From Polycladidibacter hongkongensis (GTDB taxonomy: Bacteria > Pseudomonadota > Alphaproteobacteria > Rhizobiales > Stappiaceae), in assembly GCF_001561995.1 (NCBI RefSeq), contig NZ_LLWC01000022.1:124001-188000 (forward strand): a stretch of DNA of 64,000 nucleotides. Direction: 5' to 3'. Below are positions 1 through 9,134 of this stretch, piece by piece (the stretch's first letter is position 1; each line of letters opens with the position of its first letter). The notes below the pieces were generated by a model that was given only the letters and a program-made list of their open reading frames with translations, had not been told where the DNA came from and did not search any database. Position numbers and translations under genes: made by a program.

Positions 1-1
1 A

Positions 2-943
2 AAGCGCTTTGATTATTTGCTCATTGAATCAACCGGCATTGCAGAGCCGCTTCCGGTGGCCGCCACGTTTGACTTTCGCGATACACAGGGCGCAAGTTTG
101 TCGGATGTTGCGCGCCTCGACACCATGGTTACACTGGTCGATGCCGTTAACATTCTGAGAGATTTTTCCAGTCACGATTTTCTTAAGGACAGGGGCGAAG
201 TTATGGGGGTGGAGGATGAACGCACCTTGGCACACCTCTTAACCGATCAAATCGAATTTGCAGATGTTATCGTCTTGAACAAAGTGGCCGACGCAGGGGC
301 CAAACGCACCGAGACCGCGCGAAAAATCATCCGGAGCCTTAACGCAGACGCAAAGATCATCGAGACAAACCATTCAGACGTTGCACCTGAAGCTATTCTG
401 GACACTGGGCTTTTCGATTTTGACAAGGCTCACACACATCCCTTATGGGCAAAAGAGCTCTACGGTTTTGCCGAGCATATCCCCGAAACGGAAGAGTACG
501 GCGTAGCCAGTTATGTTTATCGCGCAAGGCAGCCTTTCATCCCGGAAAAAGTCATGGAAATTTTTAATGATGACCTGCCAGGTGTCATTCGCGCAAAGGG
601 ACATTTCTGGATCTCCACCCGCCCACAATGGGTGGCCGAGTTCTCGCTCGCTGGCGCTTTGTCATCCGTCTCGCCCTTGGGTAATTGGTGGGCAACCGTG
701 CCAGAGGACAAACGCCCAACCCATCAAAGTGCGCAGGCCTATATCAAGAACCATTGGCAAGAGCCTTGGGGCGACCGACGCCAAGAGATCGTCTTCATTG
801 GCAGCGGTATTGACTGGCCGGCTCTGAAAGCACGCCTTGATAGCGCCTTGTTGCCCACAGCAGCGGCCAGCTCTCTCGCAGAAATTCCCGATCTCCCCGA
901 CCCGTATCCCGTCTGGGAGCGCACGCCGCAGCCCAGTCAATAA
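2..943 (+). CDS. CobW/CobP47K-family GTP-binding protein, 3' part (5' end outside window)
   Basis: The reading frame is open from base 2, so the gene starts before the window and only about 313 C-terminal residues are seen. The segment ESTGIAEPLPVAATF is typical of the G3E GTPases (CobW, YjiA, ZigA), and NKVAD fits the guanine-specificity NKxD motif. The rest forms a CobW_C domain. The P-loop and any GCxCC zinc motif would lie upstream and cannot be checked. Family members act in the cytoplasm as metal chaperones, often for zinc or cobalt; which metal is not shown here. A hairpin follows the stop codon. Confidence 0.85.
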   Translation, partial: KRFDYLLIESTGIAEPLPVAATFDFRDTQGASLSDVARLDTMVTLVDAVNILRDFSSHDFLKDRGEVMGVEDERTLAHLLTDQIEFADVIVLNKVADAGAKRTETARKIIRSLNADAKIIETNHSDVAPEAILDTGLFDFDKAHTHPLWAKELYGFAEHIPETEEYGVASYVYRARQPFIPEKVMEIFNDDLPGVIRAKGHFWISTRPQWVAEFSLAGALSSVSPLGNWWATVPEDKRPTHQSAQAYIKNHWQEPWGDRRQEIVFIGSGIDWPALKARLDSALLPTAAASSLAEIPDLPDPYPVWERTPQPSQ

Positions 944-966
944 AACACATAGATAGCCACAACAAC

Positions 967-995
967 GGTAAGAGAGGCGCCTGCCCTCTCTTACC
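967..995 (+). terminator. Hairpin after the CobW-family gene
   Basis: Perfect 11-bp stem (GGTAAGAGAGG with CCTCTCTTACC) around a short loop, 23 bases after the stop codon. No long T run follows, so termination strength is uncertain. Confidence 0.55.
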
Positions 996-1654
996 TATGA
1001 AAAGAGGAACAAAACCGTCGCGTGGCTATCTAAAGCTATAGGGCCCCAACCTAAATCGAACTCGTAGCCTTTCAAGCAAGATTGTTAAGAACATTGAGGT
1101 TGCCCCCTCCCCCATTTTCACGCAGTTTCCCAAGCCAAGGATGCAGTGCACCCCGCCCAACAGATCCACTTACATGACGACAGCTACGTTTATGCCAACA
1201 CCTATAGAACCACTTATTTTCAATGGATTAGGTCGGTCTGAAACGCTTGCATCAGCATCATTTGCAAGGATGCTAACCCACTGATTACTCCGTACCAGTA
1301 CCAGCGCCGACGCCTACTCACTCTACTAACTTGAACCACATTCAGTAAATTCTCACCAAACATTCACCTGCAGTAGACCCTATCTTCAACCGGTGCACAC
1401 TTGCTCGATCACCGCGTGACAAATGGCAAAACACCACCGTCACCTTTTTAAACGCGCTGCAGGAAAACTAACTGTGAAATACAGCTATGCCGCTCACGAA
1501 AGGTACCTACCAAAACGAGTGCACCGGCAAATTGTGAACACTTTACAAAACGACCAACACAACACAAACCACAAGGGCACGAAAGCTTTAAGTCGCTCAC
1601 AAAAGCAGTTGCGGATGAACAATTCCATCTCGCAACCTCGCCTTTTTATCGCGT
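996..1654. other. Intergenic stretch with no recognisable gene
   Basis: About 660 bases without a convincing gene. A 96-codon frame at 1423-1713 lacks a ribosome binding site, resembles no family I know and runs into the end of the opposite-strand gene. I see no RNA gene or mobile-element end here. Confidence 0.5.
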
Positions 1655-2641
1655 TCAATCATGTGCAAGCAAGTCGATGCCCTGCTGCTTTAAGAAGTAC
1701 AATATGTCAATAAAGACCCAGTTTTCAGCGAGTTTGTCTTTGTCTCTACGGTAAATGTCGATCACACGAAACTCACAGGGCTTGTCATAGGCTGGCAGCC
1801 CCATGAAACCGCCAGTCGGCCGCGCTGTAAAATTCGGATATCCGAAGAAGCCACCAAATTCCCCCTCCGCCAACCGGCAAATGTGGTTGGTTTTAGAGCG
1901 ATCCGTAAAACCGGCACGAAATGGCCCAGAGTGCTGCTTCGCATAACGCTCGATCGTATAGGTGGCCCCGATTCCTTCCGGCCCCCACCAGATCATGTCG
2001 TCATGCCAAGTCTGTGCCAGTTCCTCTTCAAGGGAGAGCTTGTTATCCCACTGCCCCAAATCAGAAATCATTGCGTTAATGACACTGAGTGTGCGTTGGC
2101 CTTCCTCCACCTGCGCATCCTTAAACATCAATCCAGTGTGCGTTTGTGGCCCAGGTTGAACAAGATGCGCAGCGGATTGGCTTTGAAACGGAGACTTACC
2201 AGCCTGTACCATCAGGTGCGGTATATCGAAATACATTGCAGTCTCTACGATCTGCCCGTCCACCACCCGGTGAAACGCGCAGTAGCGCAAAAATGCTAGC
2301 TTGCCAGTTGGCGTAATTCCAAGCCATGCCTTGTCAAAGAGCCCCATCAAATGCCCCATGGAGACCACCCAGACATCTTTTTCCATAGCGAGCGAATTTT
2401 GACCTGCAAAAAACACATCCATCCGCCTTTGCATGCCTGTCAGACTTTGTCTCAGCGGCTGCCAGAACTCGGTAGCAACACTTTTACATGAGCAAAATTG
2501 ATCGAATGGATAGAAGCTGTGCCAAGTCAGATCCGCACTGCAATACTCGTCCAAAACCGCCGGTAGATTCTCAACAGCCGCCTCTTCAAGTGCCTTGTAA
2601 TACGCAAGTACCAATTGTTTTTCCACTTGGAAATCTGTCAT
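1655..2641 (-). CDS. Two-domain SnoaL-like (NTF2-fold) protein
   Basis: A 328-residue protein with two tandem SnoaL-like alpha/beta-barrel domains (about residues 1-150 and 180-325). Both carry the family pattern in which a GI(T/P)-TGK or GPEGIG segment precedes a strand and a late ENWVFIDIL-type strand. It resembles the proteins at 9089-10141 and 7119-7661 in the same locus. SnoaL-fold proteins include polyketide cyclases, epoxide hydrolases and isomerases; no catalytic role can be assigned. The start at 2641 is preferred over an ATG four codons upstream because GAGA lies just before it. It is transcribed divergently from the ABC transporter operon, with two putative LacI operators between them. 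Confidence 0.8.
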   Translation of the reverse strand: MTDFQVEKQLVLAYYKALEEAAVENLPAVLDEYCSADLTWHSFYPFDQFCSCKSVATEFWQPLRQSLTGMQRRMDVFFAGQNSLAMEKDVWVVSMGHLMGLFDKAWLGITPTGKLAFLRYCAFHRVVDGQIVETAMYFDIPHLMVQAGKSPFQSQSAAHLVQPGPQTHTGLMFKDAQVEEGQRTLSVINAMISDLGQWDNKLSLEEELAQTWHDDMIWWGPEGIGATYTIERYAKQHSGPFRAGFTDRSKTNHICRLAEGEFGGFFGYPNFTARPTGGFMGLPAYDKPCEFRVIDIYRRDKDKLAENWVFIDILYFLKQQGIDLLAHD

Positions 2642-2709
2642 AGCACATCTCATTTACCACGTATTGTTAATTAGTTAGCAAGCAGAGAACAAACTCGTCG
2701 AACTTGATT

Positions 2710-2725
2710 TTGCATACCTATGCAT
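2710..2725. promoter_or_regulatory. Putative LacI-family operator O1
   Basis: Inverted repeat TTGCAT-N4-ATGCAT, one base from perfect symmetry. It matches the site at 2763-2778 and lies between divergent genes. It would overlap a -10 (TATGCA) for the leftward SnoaL gene. Regulation by the LacI protein at 10909 is inferred. Confidence 0.5.
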
Positions 2726-2732
2726 TCTGTGC

Positions 2733-2761
2733 TTGCAATTGATATTTCGATCTTATTACAT
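2733..2761 (+). promoter_or_regulatory. Putative promoter of the ABC transporter operon
   Basis: TTGCAA, a 17-base spacer, then TTACAT: a plausible sigma-70-type -35/-10 pair. The second operator begins two bases after the -10, covering the expected transcription start, a standard repression geometry. TTGCAA is self-complementary and could also serve as the -35 for the leftward gene. Confidence 0.35.
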
Positions 2762-2762
2762 A

Positions 2763-2778
2763 TTGCATGCGTATGCAA
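2763..2778. promoter_or_regulatory. Putative LacI-family operator O2
   Basis: Inverted repeat TTGCAT-N4-ATGCAA with perfect 6-bp arms. Its centre is 53 bp from that of O1, about five helical turns, which would suit cooperative binding. It lies just upstream of the ATPase start. Confidence 0.55.
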
Positions 2779-2798
2779 AGCACGGATGGAGAGGGACG

Positions 2799-3849
2799 TT
2801 GGCTGTAATTCAACTACGCAATCTGACAAAACGCTGGGGGGGCGTTTGTTGGTGTAGACAAGTTTGATTTAACAATCGCAGACAAGGAATTTTTGGTTCT
2901 TCTTGGCCCCTCTGGTTGCGGCAAGACCACCACCATGCGGATGGTTGCGGGACTGGAAGATGCAAGCGATGGCGAGATCCTGATCGACGGAAAATCCGTG
3001 AAAGATCTTGAACCAAAAGACCGTGATGTGGCGATGGTGTTTCAAAGCTACGCGCTTTACCCCAACATGACGGTCTATGATAATATCCGCTTTCCCCTCA
3101 AGGTACGCGGGATCAAAAAGGCAGATCATGAAGCACGAGTTCTGCAGGCTGCTGACAGAGTGGAGCTACGCGAGTTTTTAAATCGCAAACCGGCGGAGCT
3201 TTCTGGCGGCCAGAGGCAGCGCGTCGCGCTGGCCAGGGCAATCGTTCGCAAGCCAAAAGTCTTCTTGATGGACGAGCCACTGTCCAACCTTGATGCAAAG
3301 CTGCGAGTATCAACACGCGCGCAGATCAAGAATCTAACCCATGATCTTGCCGCAACAACCATTTACGTCACTCACGACCAGATCGAGGCCATGACCTTGG
3401 CCGACCGGGTTGTCGTCATGAACAGAGGCGTTGTGCAGCAAGTTGGAACGCCGACAGAAATCTATGACAACCCGGAAAATACATTCGTGGCAAGCTTTAT
3501 TGGCAGCCCCGCGATGAATCTGGTCAAGGGTGAAGTTATAGGTGGCACCTTTAAAGCTGATCACACCGAAATCCCTGGCGTAAACGTGCCTGATGGCGCC
3601 GTCACTCTCGGGTTTCGCGCCGAAGACGCCCTGATTGCCAAGGATGGCCATATCAAGGCACCACTTTACACCCTTGAAATGCTTGGAGATGCGACGATGG
3701 TTTCAGTTCGCATCGGTGGCAAGTTGGTCGCGGTCAAAGCCGACAAGAGCTACCGCGCCACCATTGGTGACGCTGTCGGGATTCAGATTGATCCGGAAAA
3801 ATGTCACCTATTTTCAGCAGAAACCGGAGAGCGGATCAACCGTTCCTAG
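2799..3849 (+). pseudogene. ABC transporter ATP-binding protein (MalK/UgpC type), frameshifted near the 5' end
   Basis: TTG start at 2799 with GGAG eight bases upstream. It encodes the usual family N-terminus (AVIQLRNLTKRWG), then the frame shifts at a run of seven G (2836-2842). With six G the frame joins GVDKFDLTIADKEF and a full MalK-type protein of about 349 residues results. Visible motifs are Walker A GPSGCGKTT, signature LSGGQRQRVALARA, Walker B VFLMDEP, H-loop THDQ and a C-terminal TOBE-like domain. It would energise the transporter encoded just downstream. The shift could be real, phase-variable or a homopolymer sequencing error. The uninterrupted part alone (from 2893) starts just before Walker A and lacks strand 1 and the A-loop. 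Confidence 0.8.
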
Positions 3850-3887
3850 TTGACAGTTTTCACGCATAGTATTGGAGGAGAGGGCCT

Positions 3888-5114
3888 ATGCAATTCAAAC
3901 TCGCAGCTCTTGCGCTTTCCGCAAGCCTCATGAGTGGCACAGCATACGCATCATGTCAGATTGATGGCCGGGTCAGCATTGTCGGCAATGAGTTTCCCGC
4001 AATTCACGCCGTTGTCGAAGGCGCCAAAGAATGTAAAGGCGGGGAAATCACCTCCAATCTGACCGCAGATCACCAGAAAATCAACGTTGCCGGCATGACC
4101 GGCAATCCGGCAGAGTACACATCGGCCATCATCGCCAATAGCTCAATCGTCGCGCTAATGAATGACGACCTGCTCCGTCCTCTGGATGATCTGGTTGCCA
4201 AATTCGGTCAACAGCTAAAACCCAACCAACTGATAAAAATTGATGGCAAAGTAATGGCAATCGCCTTCATGGCCAACGCTCAGCACTTTGTCTATCGCTC
4301 TGATATCCTTGCCAAACACGGGATTGAAACACCAAAGTCTTACGAGGAAGTACTCGCCGCCGCCAAAATCATTCGCGAGAAAGGTGAACTGGAGTTTCCT
4401 GTCGGCGGTGCATACAAGGCCGGTTGGAACTTGGCACAGGAATTCGTCAACATGTATTACGGCATGGATGGGAAATTCTTCGAGCCCGGATCGGCGAAAG
4501 TTAGCATCAACAATGGCAAGGGCATTGCCGCACTTGAAATGATGAAGTCGCTCTCCGGTTACATGAACCCTGATTTCCTAACCCACGATTCCAATGCAAC
4601 CAACGCAGAGTATCGCGCGGGCAATGTCGCCATGATGAATATGTGGGGCAGCCGCGCCGCAACATTGACCGAAATTGAAGGCATCCCGCAAGAGGTCAAA
4701 GACGGATTTGCAATTTCCGGCCCGCTAACCGTTGGCGAGAGCGGAAAATCGGCCTCCACACTTTGGTGGGATGGCTTTACGATTGCCAAAAACATCAGCG
4801 ACAAAGATGCAGAAGCAACCTTCAAAGCGTTTATGAACGGCATCGCTCCTTCACGCCTAAACGAAGAAACCAAGCCGCTCGCCGTGTGGCTCATTGATGG
4901 CTATGAGCCAACTGAAAAGGCAAAGGGCGTCTTTAACGCCGCCAATATGCAGACAAAGCCCTATCCGATGCAGCCTTTCATGGGTCTGTTGCACTCCGCA
5001 CTCGGTGGTGAACTCTCAGACTTTATGCAAGGCAAAGAAGATGCAGCTTCCGCTCTTGCTGATGTAGAGGCTGCTTATACCGCAGCAGCGCGGGAAAAAG
5101 GCTTCTTGCAGTAG
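3888..5114 (+). CDS. ABC transporter substrate-binding protein (carbohydrate type, family 1)
   Basis: 408 residues. A signal peptide ends near TAYA-SC (about residue 21), followed by an extracellular solute-binding protein family 1 fold of MalE/UgpB size. GGAGGAG lies just before the ATG. As the periplasmic receptor it would deliver a sugar-like ligand to the two permeases downstream. The Trp-rich segment near residue 290 (LWWDGFTIAKN) is typical of the carbohydrate group. The ligand cannot be read from sequence. Confidence 0.88.
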   Translation: MQFKLAALALSASLMSGTAYASCQIDGRVSIVGNEFPAIHAVVEGAKECKGGEITSNLTADHQKINVAGMTGNPAEYTSAIIANSSIVALMNDDLLRPLDDLVAKFGQQLKPNQLIKIDGKVMAIAFMANAQHFVYRSDILAKHGIETPKSYEEVLAAAKIIREKGELEFPVGGAYKAGWNLAQEFVNMYYGMDGKFFEPGSAKVSINNGKGIAALEMMKSLSGYMNPDFLTHDSNATNAEYRAGNVAMMNMWGSRAATLTEIEGIPQEVKDGFAISGPLTVGESGKSASTLWWDGFTIAKNISDKDAEATFKAFMNGIAPSRLNEETKPLAVWLIDGYEPTEKAKGVFNAANMQTKPYPMQPFMGLLHSALGGELSDFMQGKEDAASALADVEAAYTAAAREKGFLQ

Positions 5115-5129
5115 CCGTCCCGAACTATT

Positions 5130-5154
5130 GAGGGGGCGCTGCGCGTGCCCCCTC
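5130..5154 (+). promoter_or_regulatory. GC-rich hairpin between binding protein and permease genes
   Basis: Perfect 8-bp stem GAGGGGGC / GCCCCCTC with a 9-base loop and no T run. Hairpins in this position in ABC operons commonly stabilise the binding-protein mRNA or partly terminate, giving more receptor than permease. That role is inferred here. Confidence 0.5.
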
Positions 5155-5192
5155 CCCGTTCTCCCATTTTCAATAATCCTGAAGGGTGATGC

Positions 5193-6218
5193 ATGAAGCA
5201 CCGCACCTTTTTCTGGTTCATTTTGCCGACCGCGCTGTCGATGCTTGTTTTCATCGCCATGCCCATTGTCTCGGTAGTGACCCAGTCCGTTTATACCCCG
5301 CACGAAGCTGTGTTGGTTGAGACAGAAAGCTGCGGCCCGTTTGGTTGCTCTAAAGAAACTGTTATTGATCAAGCAGCAACCAAATCCCTACGCGAAGCAG
5401 AGCCGCTTGGCCGCTTTGTGGGACTTGAGATCTACCTTGATCGCGGACACCTCGCGGTTGACGAGGTTGCACAGGCTTGGCGCGATAGCGAAGGCATTTC
5501 CGAGTTTATCTCAGAGCTGAATAACCTGCCATTCTACCGCGCCATGGGCTTTACCCTGACCTACACATTCACCGTCGCGCCGTTGATGCTGCTGCTCGGT
5601 TTCCTGATTGCTGTTAGCGTCAACCGGTTGAACCGCTATCTCAAAGGGCTGGTAATCTTTTTCTCGCTATTGCCGATGATTGTCTCGCCCTTGATCGGCT
5701 CGCTCGTGTTGTTCTGGATGGTGGATAGCCGCGGAATTCTTGGCACCTTTTTGCAATGGGTGGCAGGTGATCCCGATCTCTCGGTAAAAGCCTCCACGTC
5801 GCTTACCTGGGTTATGTTAATCGTTTACGGCGTATGGCACGCCGCACCGTTCTCGTTCATTGTGTTTTATGCGGGCCTGCAAACCTTGCCGGGTGACCTG
5901 CTGGAAAGCGCACAGATCGACGGCGCCAATCGTTGGCAGCGCACATGGCATATTGTGGTGCCTCACCTGCTGCCACTGGTGACATTCGTGGCCCTCATTC
6001 AGCTCATGGATAATTTCCGCGTCTTCGAGCCAATCGTTGGCTTCAACTCAGAAGCCCATGCCACATCTCTAAGCTGGTTCATTTTCAACGATCTTGGCGG
6101 CGAAACCCGCTTGCTCAGCTCCGCTTCTGCCACCTCGGTTCTGACCATCATCGGCGTTGCCATCCTGCTCGCTCCAGTTTTGGTGCGCACATGGCGCGAT
6201 TATCAGAGGAAAGGATAG
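5193..6218 (+). CDS. ABC transporter permease, MalF/UgpA type
   Basis: 341 residues with an N-terminal membrane helix, a long periplasmic segment (about residues 30-115) and a block of five or more transmembrane helices. The cytoplasmic EAA loop is visible near residue 238 (ESAQIDGANRWQRTWHIVVP), where the ATPase docks. The periplasmic segment contains a CGPFGC cysteine pair, unusual for the family. The next permease begins three bases after the stop codon. Confidence 0.88.
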   Translation: MKHRTFFWFILPTALSMLVFIAMPIVSVVTQSVYTPHEAVLVETESCGPFGCSKETVIDQAATKSLREAEPLGRFVGLEIYLDRGHLAVDEVAQAWRDSEGISEFISELNNLPFYRAMGFTLTYTFTVAPLMLLLGFLIAVSVNRLNRYLKGLVIFFSLLPMIVSPLIGSLVLFWMVDSRGILGTFLQWVAGDPDLSVKASTSLTWVMLIVYGVWHAAPFSFIVFYAGLQTLPGDLLESAQIDGANRWQRTWHIVVPHLLPLVTFVALIQLMDNFRVFEPIVGFNSEAHATSLSWFIFNDLGGETRLLSSASATSVLTIIGVAILLAPVLVRTWRDYQRKG

Positions 6219-6221
6219 GCC

Positions 6222-7103
6222 ATGCGTACTCATAGCGAAAAAAATCCGGTGCACCTGAGCGTGCTAATCAATGGCTTCGTGATCCTCTGGCTGCTGATGG
6301 CTGCCTTCCCGTTCCTCTGGACAGTATGGGGCAGCTTCAAGGTAGAGCTGGATTTCTTCTCCATCGCCAATTGGACAAACGCCCTCACCGGTGAAAACAC
6401 CCAGCGCACCCACGAAGGCGCGTTTACCGCAGCGGCCTATGAAGGGGCGTGGTTGCAAGAAGAGTTCTGGCTTGCAGCAATCAATACCGCGATTGTTTGT
6501 GTCAGTGTAGTTGTCATCTCGTTGACGTTTGGCACCTTGGGCGCCTATGCCCTCTCCCGCTCAACGCACAAATATACTTTCTGGCTGCTGATTACCGCAT
6601 TGATCTTCCGCGCCATGCCGCCAGTAACACTGGTTGCCGGATATCTTCTCCCGTTTTTCGAGTGGAACTTGTGGGGGCATCTATCCACCTCCATCATCGT
6701 ACTGGTGGCGATCAATCAGCCCTTCACTTTGTGGATGCTACACAGCTTCTTCCAGAAAATTCCGAAGGATCTGGATGAAAGTGCCAAGGTCGATGGGTGC
6801 AACCAGTTTCAGGCCTTCTGGCATGTCATTATTCCGGTGATGTGGCCGGGCGTGATCACCACCGGTCTGTTCAGCTTCCTGCTCGCCTATAACGACTTTG
6901 CAGTGACAGCCATGCTGCTGGCAAAAGAAAACCACACCATGGTGCCAAAAATTGCCAGCTTCCTTGGCACGACGCAGACAGAAGGCAACGTAATGTTCGC
7001 CGTCGCCTCCGTGGTCTCCGCCACCGCACCTCTTTTCATTCTTATCATGTTCTTCCAGCGTCAGATTGTGGCTGGACTGACGCAAGGCGCCGTCAAAGGC
7101 TAG
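6222..7103 (+). CDS. ABC transporter permease, MalG/UgpE type
   Basis: 293 residues, about six transmembrane helices. The EAA loop near residue 186 (DESAKVDGCNQFQAFWHVII) marks it as the second inner-membrane subunit. It also carries a periplasmic insert after helix 1. It starts three bases after the first permease, so the two are probably translationally coupled and form a heterodimer. Confidence 0.9.
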   Translation: MRTHSEKNPVHLSVLINGFVILWLLMAAFPFLWTVWGSFKVELDFFSIANWTNALTGENTQRTHEGAFTAAAYEGAWLQEEFWLAAINTAIVCVSVVVISLTFGTLGAYALSRSTHKYTFWLLITALIFRAMPPVTLVAGYLLPFFEWNLWGHLSTSIIVLVAINQPFTLWMLHSFFQKIPKDLDESAKVDGCNQFQAFWHVIIPVMWPGVITTGLFSFLLAYNDFAVTAMLLAKENHTMVPKIASFLGTTQTEGNVMFAVASVVSATAPLFILIMFFQRQIVAGLTQGAVKG

Positions 7104-7118
7104 TTTTTGGAGTAAAAA

Positions 7119-7661
7119 ATGAAAGGTTCAAGACCTGAGCAAGCCGTGCTCACCCGCAATACGGATACGAGCAAAACCGAAGCCACCCGCGCAACCATCG
7201 AAAACATGGTGGATGGCCTCAATGATCACCGTATCGAAGATATTGGCGAGTTCTTTGCCGAAAACTTCCGCTGGTTGGGCAATCAAGGCTGCGGCACCAA
7301 AACCGGCCTGAGAGAGTTTCAGGAAAATTGGCAAAAGCCGTTTCAAGCTGCTTTCTCCGATAAGGTCTGCATAGATGAGGCCCGCCTTTACATGGGCGAA
7401 TGGGCAGCAGCCTTTGGCCGCCAAGAGGCAACACATTCCGGCGAGTTTCTAGGCATCGCGCCCACCGGCAAGCGGGTAGAGATCCGCTACATGGATTTTT
7501 GGAAGGTCGTCGATGGCAAGATTGTCGATAACTGGGTCAATGTGGACTTTGCCCATGTGGCAGCACAGCTCGGGGTTGATCTGTTCAAGGGTCAGGGCTG
7601 GGAAGCCTACGACAAAGGTGAGCGCCAACCTCCGCAGCCACAAGCATCTACTGATCAGTAA
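7119..7661 (+). CDS. Single-domain SnoaL-like protein
   Basis: 180 residues with one SnoaL/NTF2-like domain (about 25-160). The segment LGIAPTGKRVEIRYMDFWKV followed by GKIVDNWVNVDF is the family hallmark and resembles the C-terminal domains of the proteins at 1655 and 9089. GGAG precedes the ATG, 15 bases after the permease. Being between transporter and dehydrogenase genes suggests an early step on the imported compound, but the reaction is unknown. The C-terminal 20 residues are Pro/Gln-rich. Confidence 0.85.
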   Translation: MKGSRPEQAVLTRNTDTSKTEATRATIENMVDGLNDHRIEDIGEFFAENFRWLGNQGCGTKTGLREFQENWQKPFQAAFSDKVCIDEARLYMGEWAAAFGRQEATHSGEFLGIAPTGKRVEIRYMDFWKVVDGKIVDNWVNVDFAHVAAQLGVDLFKGQGWEAYDKGERQPPQPQASTDQ

Positions 7662-7688
7662 ACAAGTATAAGTGTTAGGGCACCAACC

Positions 7689-9134
7689 ATGACCATCAAG
7701 CATTTAAAGCACGGCAAACCTGAGGCAGATCGGGCAGAGGACGATGCGAAAACCCGCAGCATCGTTGAGGCGACGCTGAAAGAAATCGAACAGCGTGGCG
7801 ATGCGGCAGTTCGTGAGCTAAGCGAGAAATTCGATAACTATTCACCGGAGAGTTTCCGCCTCTCGCCAGAAGAGATAAATGATCTCATTGCTCAGCTGAG
7901 CCCGCAAGAGCTGGCAGATATCAAGTTCGCTCAGGAGCAGGTCAAGAAGTTTGCGCAAGCGCAGCGCGACTCTATGCTCGACATCGAGGTCGAAACCCTG
8001 CCCGGCGTTGTCCTTGGCCATAAAAACATTCCGGTGCAATCTGTTGGCTGTTATGTGCCGGGCGGCAAATTCCCTATGGTGGCCTCTGCACACATGTCAG
8101 TTGCCACGGCTGCGGTGGCCGGAGTACCGCGTATTATTGCTTGTACCCCGCCTTTCAATGGCAAACCTAATCCGGCTGTGATCGCTGCAATGCACCTGGG
8201 CGGGGCCCATGAGATTTATGTCTTGGGTGGCATTCAGGCCATTGGGGCCATGGCGCTAGGCACCCAGACTATTGAGCCGGTACATATGCTGGTCGGGCCG
8301 GGTAACGCCTTTGTGGCCGAAGCCAAACGGCAGCTCTTCGGCAAGGTGGGCATTGACCTGTTTGCCGGGCCAACAGAAACCATGGTGATCGCGGACGAAA
8401 CTGTTGATGCCGAAATCTGCGCCACAGACCTTCTTGGCCAAGCGGAACATGGCTACAATTCACCAGCGGTACTTGTTACCAACTCCGAAAAGCTGGCCAA
8501 CGAAACCTTGGCAGAAATCGACCGCTTGCTGAAAATCCTGCCAACAGCCAACACTGCCGCTGTCAGCTGGGAGGAGTATGGCGAGGTTATCCTCTGCGAA
8601 ACCTACGAGGAAATGCTGCAGGTCGCCGATGACATTGCATCCGAGCATGTGCAGGTTATGACAGATCGTGATGACTGGTTCTTGGAAAACATGACCTGTT
8701 ATGGTGCGCTATTCCTTGGGGCACGAACCAATGTCTCCAACGGCGACAAGGCCATTGGCACCAACCACACCCTGCCCACCAAAAAAGCCGGGCGCTACAC
8801 CGGCGGTCTATGGGTTGGTAAGTTCCTGAAAACCCATAGCTATCAACGCATCACCACAGATGAGGCCGCTGCCAAGATTGGTGAGGTCGGTTCCCGCCTG
8901 TGCATGCTGGAAGGGTTTGTGGGTCATGCGGAGCAGTGCAACATTCGCGTTCGTCGCTATGGCGGCATCAATGTTCCCTACGGCGAAGGCGCAACCTCGC
9001 GAGGCTTCTTAAAAACGGGTTGCGGCCTCTCAGTTTCCAAAAGAGGCCGCTCTCCTCTAACCAAACAAAACCAAAGGTACCGCCCACAATGCAAGATCTG
9101 CACAAAAGCAACAAGGCTCTGCTCAACCCGCTAA
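7689..9134 (+). CDS. Histidinol dehydrogenase-family enzyme, HpsN-like; 3' end probably frameshifted
   Basis: 481 codons. The zinc and catalytic framework of the HisD superfamily is present: [10 protein letters not shown], Gln and His of GQAEHG (about 250-254), Asp of NGDK (about 352) and His of GHAEQ (about 412). The segment [20 protein letters not shown] fits the catabolic HpsN group (sulfopropanediol 3-dehydrogenase) rather than biosynthetic HisD, so NAD-dependent two-step oxidation of an alcohol is likely; the substrate is not proven. After NVPYG the frame runs 45 residues too far, through a hairpin and 46 bases into the next gene. A one-base shift near 8980 would end it at the TAA at 9010-9012. 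Confidence 0.8.
   Translation: MTIKHLKHGKPEADRAEDDAKTRSIVEATLKEIEQRGDAAVRELSEKFDNYSPESFRLSPEEINDLIAQLSPQELADIKFAQEQVKKFAQAQRDSMLDIEVETLPGVVLGHKNIPVQSVGCYVPGGKFPMVASAHMSVATAAVAGVPRIIACTPPFNGKPNPAVIAAMHLGGAHEIYVLGGIQAIGAMALGTQTIEPVHMLVGPGNAFVAEAKRQLFGKVGIDLFAGPTETMVIADETVDAEICATDLLGQAEHGYNSPAVLVTNSEKLANETLAEIDRLLKILPTANTAAVSWEEYGEVILCETYEEMLQVADDIASEHVQVMTDRDDWFLENMTCYGALFLGARTNVSNGDKAIGTNHTLPTKKAGRYTGGLWVGKFLKTHSYQRITTDEAAAKIGEVGSRLCMLEGFVGHAEQCNIRVRRYGGINVPYGEGATSRGFLKTGCGLSVSKRGRSPLTKQNQRYRPQCKICTKATRLCSTR
9022..9050 (+). terminator. Hairpin at the end of the dehydrogenase gene
   Basis: Perfect 9-bp stem GCGGCCTCT / AGAGGCCGC with an 11-base loop, followed by a pyrimidine-rich TCTCCTCT. It would be intergenic if the dehydrogenase really ends at 9012. 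It may attenuate transcription into the downstream genes. Confidence 0.45.

Noticed and set aside
1423-1713. 96-codon frame on the plus strand
   Set aside because: No ribosome binding site, overlaps the end of the opposite-strand SnoaL gene, and its composition looks like chance.
2836-2842. Programmed ribosomal frameshift in the ABC ATPase
   Set aside because: No stimulatory structure or slippery heptamer of a known type is evident and the ATPase family does not use one; a plain indel is simpler.
8900-9088. Upstream extension of the SnoaL gene at 9089
   Set aside because: The extra 63 codons lie inside the dehydrogenase gene and hairpin and do not resemble the paralogue's N-terminus.
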